Assembly (NCBI GenBank): GCA_027575765.1
Contig: JANBPT010000384.1
Location: forward strand, 1 to 39,319
Reading direction: 5' to 3'
From: Tieghemiomyces parasiticus
Lineage: Eukaryota; Kickxellomycota; Dimargaritomycetes; Dimargaritales; Dimargaritaceae
Length of the DNA: 39,319 bases
Positions 34,119-39,319 of the stretch are shown here, piece after piece. How positions within the stretch are numbered: the stretch's first letter is position 1; each line of letters starts with the position of its first letter. Below the pieces are notes generated by a model, which searched no databases, was not told the DNA's origin, and was given only the letters and a program-made list of their open reading frames with translations. The position numbers and the translations under genes were made by a program.

Positions 34119-35753
34119 ATGGTTCAGTCCTCGCGCCTCTCCACCCCGGACTCGGGCTCCATCGAGATCGCCCTCCAGCAGTCCGACGGTATCGACTACC
34201 ACCGCACCCACATCTACCGCAACCTGTCCGTGGCCCGCCTCTACGAGGACGCCCTCAAATACGAGCCCGGCACCTCGCTCTCCGCCTCGGGCGCCCTCAT
34301 CACCTGCTCGGGCGCCAAGACGGGCCGCAGTCCTAAGGACAAGCGTATCGTCGAGGAGGAGGACACCCTGCACGATATCTGGTGGGGCCCCGTCAACACC
34401 AAGATGTCCGAGCGAGTCTTCCGCATCAACCACGAGCGCGCGGTCGACTACCTCAACACCCGCGAGCGCCTCTACGTCTTTGACGGCTTCGCCGGATGGG
34501 ACCCCAAGCACCGCATCAAGGTGCGCGTCGTGTGCGCCCGTGCCTACCACGCCCTGTTCATGTACAACATGCTGATCCGCCCTACCGAGCAGGAGCTGGC
34601 CGAGTACGGCGACCCGGACTTTACCATCCTCAACGCCGGCCAGTTCCCCGCCAATCGCTACACTACCGGTATGACCAGCACCACTAGCGTGGCCATCAGC
34701 TTCGAACGCCGCGAGATGGTTATTCTAGGCACCGAGTACGCCGGTGAGATGAAGAAGGGTATCTTCACCGTCATGCACTACCTCATGCCCAAGTCGGGCG
34801 TCCTCTCCCTGCACTCGAGCGCCAACGAGGGCCCTGCCGGCGACGTGTCGCTCTTCTTTGGCCTGTCCGGCACGGGCAAGACCACCCTGTCGGCCGACCC
34901 GCGCCGCTTCCTGATTGGTGACGACGAGCACTGCTGGAGCGACGACGGCATCTTCAACATTGAGGGCGGCTGTTACGCCAAGTGCATCGACCTTTCGGCC
35001 GCCAAGGAACCCGAGATCTACAGCGCCATCCGCTTCGGCGCCGTCCTGGAGAACGTCGTATTTGACGACGAGTCCCGCGTGGTGGATTACACGGATGGGT
35101 CCCTGACCGAGAACACGCGCTGCGCCTATCCGATCGAATACATTCCCAACGTCAAGCTCCCCTGTGTGGGTGGCCACCCGCAGAACATCATTTTGCTCAC
35201 CTGCGACGCCTTTGGTGTGCTGCCTCCCGTGGCCCGCCTTACCCCCGCCCAGGCCATGTACCACTTCATTTCCGGGTACACCGCAAAGATTGCCGGTACC
35301 GAGGACGGCGTGACGGAACCCACCGCGACCTTCTCGGCGTGCTTCGGCCAGCCCTTCCTGGCCTGGCATCCGGTCAAGTACGCCTCGATGCTGGCCGCCA
35401 AGATCCAGCAGCACGGCAGCCGCGTCTGGCTGGTCAACACGGGCTGGAACGGCGGTGCCTACGGGGTCGGCAAGCGCATTTCGCTTAAGTATTCGCGCGC
35501 CATCATCGACGCCATCCACAGTGGCGAGCTGAACGATGCCAACTACACTAACTACCCTGTGTTCAACATTGACATCCCCACTGCCGTGACGGGTGTGCCC
35601 GACGCCGTGCTCAACCCTCGCTCTGCTTGGACCGGCACCGCTGCCGAGTTTGACGCCACCCTCACCAAACTCGCCACCCTCTTCAACAAGAACTTCAAGA
35701 TCTACGCCGACAAGGCCACCCCTGAGATTCTGTCCGCCGCCCCGCGTCTTTAA
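34119..35753 (+). CDS. PCK1: ATP-dependent phosphoenolpyruvate carboxykinase
   Basis: One intronless exon of 544 residues from the ATG at 34119, matching the roughly 550 of yeast Pck1. It converts oxaloacetate and ATP to phosphoenolpyruvate, CO2 and ADP, the committed step of gluconeogenesis. Visible motifs are [14 protein letters not shown] (substrate arginine), [17 protein letters not shown], the P-loop [11 protein letters not shown] (248-258), the metal- and ATP-binding [19 protein letters not shown], and [15 protein letters not shown]. The chosen start sits in a strong context, GCCACCATGG. The same frame is open further upstream to an ATG at 33903 in weak context. That would add 72 residues with no Asp or Glu and many Arg, Ser and Ala, like a mitochondrial presequence, so a longer isoform is possible. 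Third positions are strongly C-biased, as in highly expressed genes. Confidence 0.97.
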   Translation: MVQSSRLSTPDSGSIEIALQQSDGIDYHRTHIYRNLSVARLYEDALKYEPGTSLSASGALITCSGAKTGRSPKDKRIVEEEDTLHDIWWGPVNTKMSERVFRINHERAVDYLNTRERLYVFDGFAGWDPKHRIKVRVVCARAYHALFMYNMLIRPTEQELAEYGDPDFTILNAGQFPANRYTTGMTSTTSVAISFERREMVILGTEYAGEMKKGIFTVMHYLMPKSGVLSLHSSANEGPAGDVSLFFGLSGTGKTTLSADPRRFLIGDDEHCWSDDGIFNIEGGCYAKCIDLSAAKEPEIYSAIRFGAVLENVVFDDESRVVDYTDGSLTENTRCAYPIEYIPNVKLPCVGGHPQNIILLTCDAFGVLPPVARLTPAQAMYHFISGYTAKIAGTEDGVTEPTATFSACFGQPFLAWHPVKYASMLAAKIQQHGSRVWLVNTGWNGGAYGVGKRISLKYSRAIIDAIHSGELNDANYTNYPVFNIDIPTAVTGVPDAVLNPRSAWTGTAAEFDATLTKLATLFNKNFKIYADKATPEILSAAPRL

Positions 35754-36899
35754 ACGCCTGGAGTTGCTCCCCGCCTCCTCGGATGATTATTCTTTTGACT
35801 GCACATTGTCTTGGTGCTGATGCCTGGGGAATAATTTTCCTCCTTTTGGGTCTGCTGCACTCCGCCCTTGTCCCTCCCTAATATAAACTCCGCCCTTGAC
35901 GATTTGCTTCAACCTTCAGTTGACGGTCAGCAATTTGGTACAGCCGGGACAAGTTTCAGTGAGTCCCTATGGAGTCTTAGTAGCGAACCAAAGGTCGCTA
36001 CTTAGTCAACTTCTCAGACCTGGTGATAGCTATGATGCTTAATCGCCCTGTGTGCACGATTATGTTGGCACAATTAGCGGCCCAGGTTCAACTATTAGTC
36101 ACGAATCAGAACATGGGTTTTCTAGTGATGAGTGACGTGGGGAAAAGAGCACAGGCAGTGAAAATGCGCAACTGGGGTAGTCCATGAGGTACAGGATATG
36201 TACGATGGCGCTGGGGTCGACTGAGTAGGGCAAACATTTCCCCAAGGGATACAGGGGTACTTCCGCTTACCGGTTTTAAAGGGGGGTATAAGGCAGTGGC
36301 CACCTAGGGGTGCAGCCCGGGAGTGGAGTTGGAATGTGAAGCAAAGCGGAGGGAAGGAGGAGGTGGAGATCGCGCCTGAACATTGCCAGCCGACCTCGAT
36401 CCTGACATGATGATTAGGTTTTTAAGTTGCATCGTAAATTGGCACTCTTTTTGCGATCAGAGGGTTACCCGTCCCAATCATCGATTACAGCGCGTCGTTT
36501 CTTTGCCTTTATGTTTCTCTCCGGTGGTCTCTATGCCCAGCAATCCTACCCCCCTCTCCGTGGCCTACCTGCCGTGTCACCACGCCTCCTTTCTTCTCCA
36601 GCCCCCATGGATACTTGCAGTCCCAACAAAAAAAAACTTCGGCGTGCTTCTTCGTATTGGACACTGAGCCTTCCATCCCTATCTCTTGGTATACACAGAG
36701 TCACCTGGGGGGGGGCAAATATCCCTTCCATACATTCCTTCGCATTCGTCCATCATTCCTAGCCTTCTTGCGCGTCGCGCTCTTCTGGCCGCCCTTGCCT
36801 GCTTATGACACCACCCCGCGACACCTACTTGTGTATGTATCCAATCCTCCCTATTCATCCACACCCTCGTGAAACCCTGACTAGCCGACCGCCTACCCC
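35754..36899. other. Intergenic region between PCK1 and the CUE/Smr gene
   Basis: This holds the PCK1 3' UTR and the promoter of the next plus-strand gene. A 12-bp direct repeat (ACTCCGCCCTTG) occurs at 35859-35870 and 35887-35898, and a hairpin-capable inverted repeat at 35979-36002. The frames present have no domain. Confidence 0.45.
35979..36002. repeat. Inverted repeat with 8-bp arms and 8-nt loop downstream of PCK1
   Basis: AGTAGCGA at 35979-35986 pairs with TCGCTACT at 35995-36002; the stem can be extended with mismatches. It is about 225 bp after the PCK1 stop and could form a hairpin in a long 3' UTR or be a dyad DNA site. Confidence 0.5.
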
Positions 36900-39224
36900 A
36901 TGGCCAGGTCTAAATCCAAGACGAAGGCACAGGTAGGTCCGCTCAACCGCTAGTCCACCTCCAGCGATGCTCCCCATTGGCTGTCTTGGTCTCATTTGTC
37001 CGCCCGGCACCGCCCACCCCGGAGGCGCTAAAGCTACGTCGCTGTTTTTGTGTTTCATCCCCCCCGGGTCCCCTTGCCTCGGCTTCTGGTCGGTGCGACA
37101 GTATTCTGGCCGGCAGGCCTCGGCCGGACTTCCACCCATAGTTGACAGCGACGATCCCCAGCCGAACGAGGCTGCTTTGCTCGAAGATCTTACCTTCCTG
37201 ACCACCTGCTTTCCGCAGTGCCAGCCGTCGTTTCTGGAGTACACCCTTCAGCGCCATGGCCACCGGGTAGCCGACGCCGCCCAGTTCGTCTTGCGTCGGT
37301 TGGAGGAGGCCGAGGCCGGTAACAGTGACGAACGCTGTGCCGTCGAGGACTCTTTCTTACGCGACAGTCGGGACTCAGCCGCCACCTGTCCGGATTCATC
37401 CAGCAGTTTCACCACCTCCACCACCAGCCCATTCGCGGAAGAATGTGGGTCACAGGACGGGGGCTGGGCCACGGTACGTGGCGCGCGATCCTCCTCGGGC
37501 TCGTGCTCGTCCGCTACGTTGGGCACATCACCACCTCCCGCGGCCACCCCGCTGGCTGCCGGACCTCTCTCCGTTACCGCCAGCTCTGCCCCCCAACAGA
37601 CTGTACTACCACCCGATCTCAGCGACGCCATCCGGGTCTTGCGCTTGGCTGACACTCAGACCACCCCCATGTCCCGCGTAAACACCTCTCAGCACCGGCG
37701 CGTGGCACCACCCCGCAGCCGGCCCATCGCGGACGACGGAACCACCCCGGTCGACGTTGCCCAAATCCGGGCCATTTTCCCCGATTTGGATCCTGCCGAG
37801 GTGGCCGCTCGGTTGGCCCGGAGTTCCGATATCCATGCGGTAATCGACGAACTGCTGAGTGGTGGTGGGCGTTCCGCGACACCCAGCGCTGATCCGTCGC
37901 CCGGGTTGACCGCGGCGGATCCCCAGTTCGAGATACTGCGGACCATGTTTCCCGATCACACCTCGGCCCAGCTACGTGATACTCTGGCCCGGTACGAAAA
38001 CTTGGATGCTGCCGTTAACGCGCTCCTAAACCCACCACCCGCGCGGTCTAACTACGCCGCGCTCTCCCGTCCGCCCGCCCCGGCCTCTACCGGACGGTTC
38101 GGGGTGCTGGCGCCTAAAGCTACGGCCAGACCCGCCGGGCCTCCGCGTAACCAGTCCCTGGCTGCGCCACCTCCCACCTCATCCTCTTCGCCATCTTTAG
38201 ATGGGTTTCGCGCGCCCCGGCGAGGCCGCAATCACGCTTTGGCGGCCACCCGCGACGAGGATGATAATGAGGCCGACCGGTCCCTCGAGCACTGTCATGC
38301 CATGGTGGAACACTATACCCAAAAGCGCCACACGGCCTTCACTGCGGCGGCCGATGCGTTCACCCGGCGGAATAAACTGGGCAACCACTCGGGGACGGCC
38401 CTGTACTACTCCATGGAGGTAGGTAGTAACTCAGCACTGCCGTGAGCACGCGGTATGGTTCGAATCTCCCCCTTCCCTCCCCCCTCTCTCTTCCCGTAGG
38501 TCATAACTCGCCCTTTAACTGTCGTTGCTAATCGACTGTACTTCTCTTACAATATACCCAACCCCTGGGTGGCGATCTACAGGGCAAGCGGGCCGACGGC
38601 CAGCTCAAAGCGTGGCAGAACCGGGAGGCACGGGCCCTGGTCGAGCACCAGAGGTAAGTTTTGTGTCGATGTCGATATTGTCGACCAAAAGTAGATAAAC
38701 AACTACTACTACTGGGTTGTAGAGTCGACATGCGGTAATCGGGGACCGGGAGCTAACGCGGGATCGCACCCTACCGATAACCTTCATTCGAACATAGGCG
38801 CCGGGCTGATGACCCTTACCTATTGGACCTTCACATGGTCTACGTGAAGCAGGCCATGGCCATCGTGGTGGAGGACCTGGACGCCTGGTATGCTGCTGAG
38901 ATGGCTAAACCAAGTAAGTATCAAGTTTAAGAACAGGGGTTTGCCTGATACTCTCCACCCCTCGGCGCGGGTTTTGGATGAATCGGTCAGCACAGGCACC
39001 CTCCCCCATTAGGTCTCACTCCTATACCTAACCCACCTTTTCACCCTTAATCAGACGTGCAGACCCGACGTTGCCTCAAGATTGTTACGGGACTTGGTAG
39101 GCATTCCAAAGATGGTGCTGCCCGTCTGCACCCAGCGGTGGTACGGTACCTCACTAACCACTGTTGGCAGTTCACTGCGGAGGCGGGCCACATCCTTGTC
39201 CACCCCATCCGTCGTTCTGGGTGA
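36900..39224 (+). CDS. CUE2: Triple-CUE, DUF1771 and Smr domain protein, Cue2/N4BP2-like ribosome-quality-control endonuclease
   Basis: Five exons: 36900-36932, 37102-38418, 38583-38653, 38798-38913 and 39055-39224. The donors are GTAGGT or GTAAGT and each junction keeps frame; the product is 568 residues. After a basic start (MARSKSKTKAQ) come CUE-like ubiquitin-binding helices at about 34-77 (LEDLTFLTTCFPQCQPSFLE), 229-266 (IRAIFPDLDPAEVAARLARS) and 284-321 (EILRTMFPDHTSAQLRDTLA). A DUF1771 region spans about 403-475 and a C-terminal Smr domain about 480-568, with the signature DLH (484-486) and TGLGRHS (524-530). In yeast Cue2 and animal N4BP2/NONU-1 this arrangement cleaves mRNA at collided ribosomes (No-Go Decay), with the CUE domains reading ubiquitinated ribosomes. 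The key Smr motifs are intact. Exon 2 could instead start at the in-frame acceptor at 37116, removing five residues. Confidence 0.92.
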
Positions 39225-39319
39225 TCTTTACGAGTCCAATGGCTTGGCAGGTGTACTAAGTAGGTTTGCCTGCCACTTAATCTACTCTACCCTGTACATA
39301 CATAGTTGGTGTTGTTGTT
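39225..39319. other. 3' flank of the CUE/Smr gene at the window edge
   Basis: Sequence after the TGA stop, presumably 3' UTR. It is too short to show a further gene. Confidence 0.4.

Noticed and set aside
38453..38468. tRNA B-box-like GGTTCGAATCT
   Set aside because: The flanking bases do not form a T-arm or acceptor stem, and it lies inside an intron of the CUE/Smr gene.

Overview
The window is nuclear DNA of a filamentous fungus, probably an early-diverging (non-Dikarya) lineage. The reasons are spliced protein genes with short introns (about 140-430 bp, mostly GTAAGT donors and YAG acceptors), a PH-domain family typical of fungi, an ATP-type (fungal/yeast-like) PEP carboxykinase, and a JTB-family membrane protein, a family I associate with animals and early-branching fungi rather than ascomycete and basidiomycete model species. 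The lineage call is an inference from gene content; no rRNA or other marker is present.

Layout from left to right: the 3' tail of an unidentified plus-strand gene (1-158); an F-BAR/RhoGAP protein on the minus strand (1351-4166); a two-exon minus-strand gene of unknown function (6409-7189); a tiny secreted peptide on the plus strand with its own TATA box (9164-9379); EMC10 on the minus strand (9605-10990); a four-exon fungal PH-domain protein on the minus strand (11513-13624); a long apparently gene-free stretch; RBX1, in six exons, on the plus strand (17433-18658); a decayed or unusually fragmented cysteine-rich repeat locus (about 20283-20760); a two-exon JTB-family membrane protein on the minus strand (21340-22023); intronless SEC24 on the minus strand (22779-25730); adenylate kinase on the plus strand (27435-28555); about 5.2 kb with no recognisable gene; intronless PCK1 on the plus strand with a strong TATA/E-box promoter (34119-35753); and a five-exon CUE-CUE-CUE-DUF1771-Smr protein on the plus strand that looks like the No-Go-Decay endonuclease Cue2/N4BP2 (36900-39224).

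The genes do not form one pathway. They are a housekeeping mix: ER membrane insertion (EMC10), COPII export (Sec24), cullin ubiquitin ligation (Rbx1), Rho signalling (F-BAR/RhoGAP), nucleotide balance (Adk1), gluconeogenesis (Pck1) and translation quality control (Cue2-like). Exon boundaries were placed by hand from splice motifs, reading-frame continuity and family homology; no transcript data were available.

The observations most worth a second look are: an in-frame upstream AUG on PCK1 encoding an acid-free, arginine-rich, mitochondrial-presequence-like extension; the triple-CUE Smr protein; the small secreted GPRKA-repeat peptide with an overlapping uORF; the JTB homologue in a fungus; and the cysteine-rich repeat relic between RBX1 and JTB.
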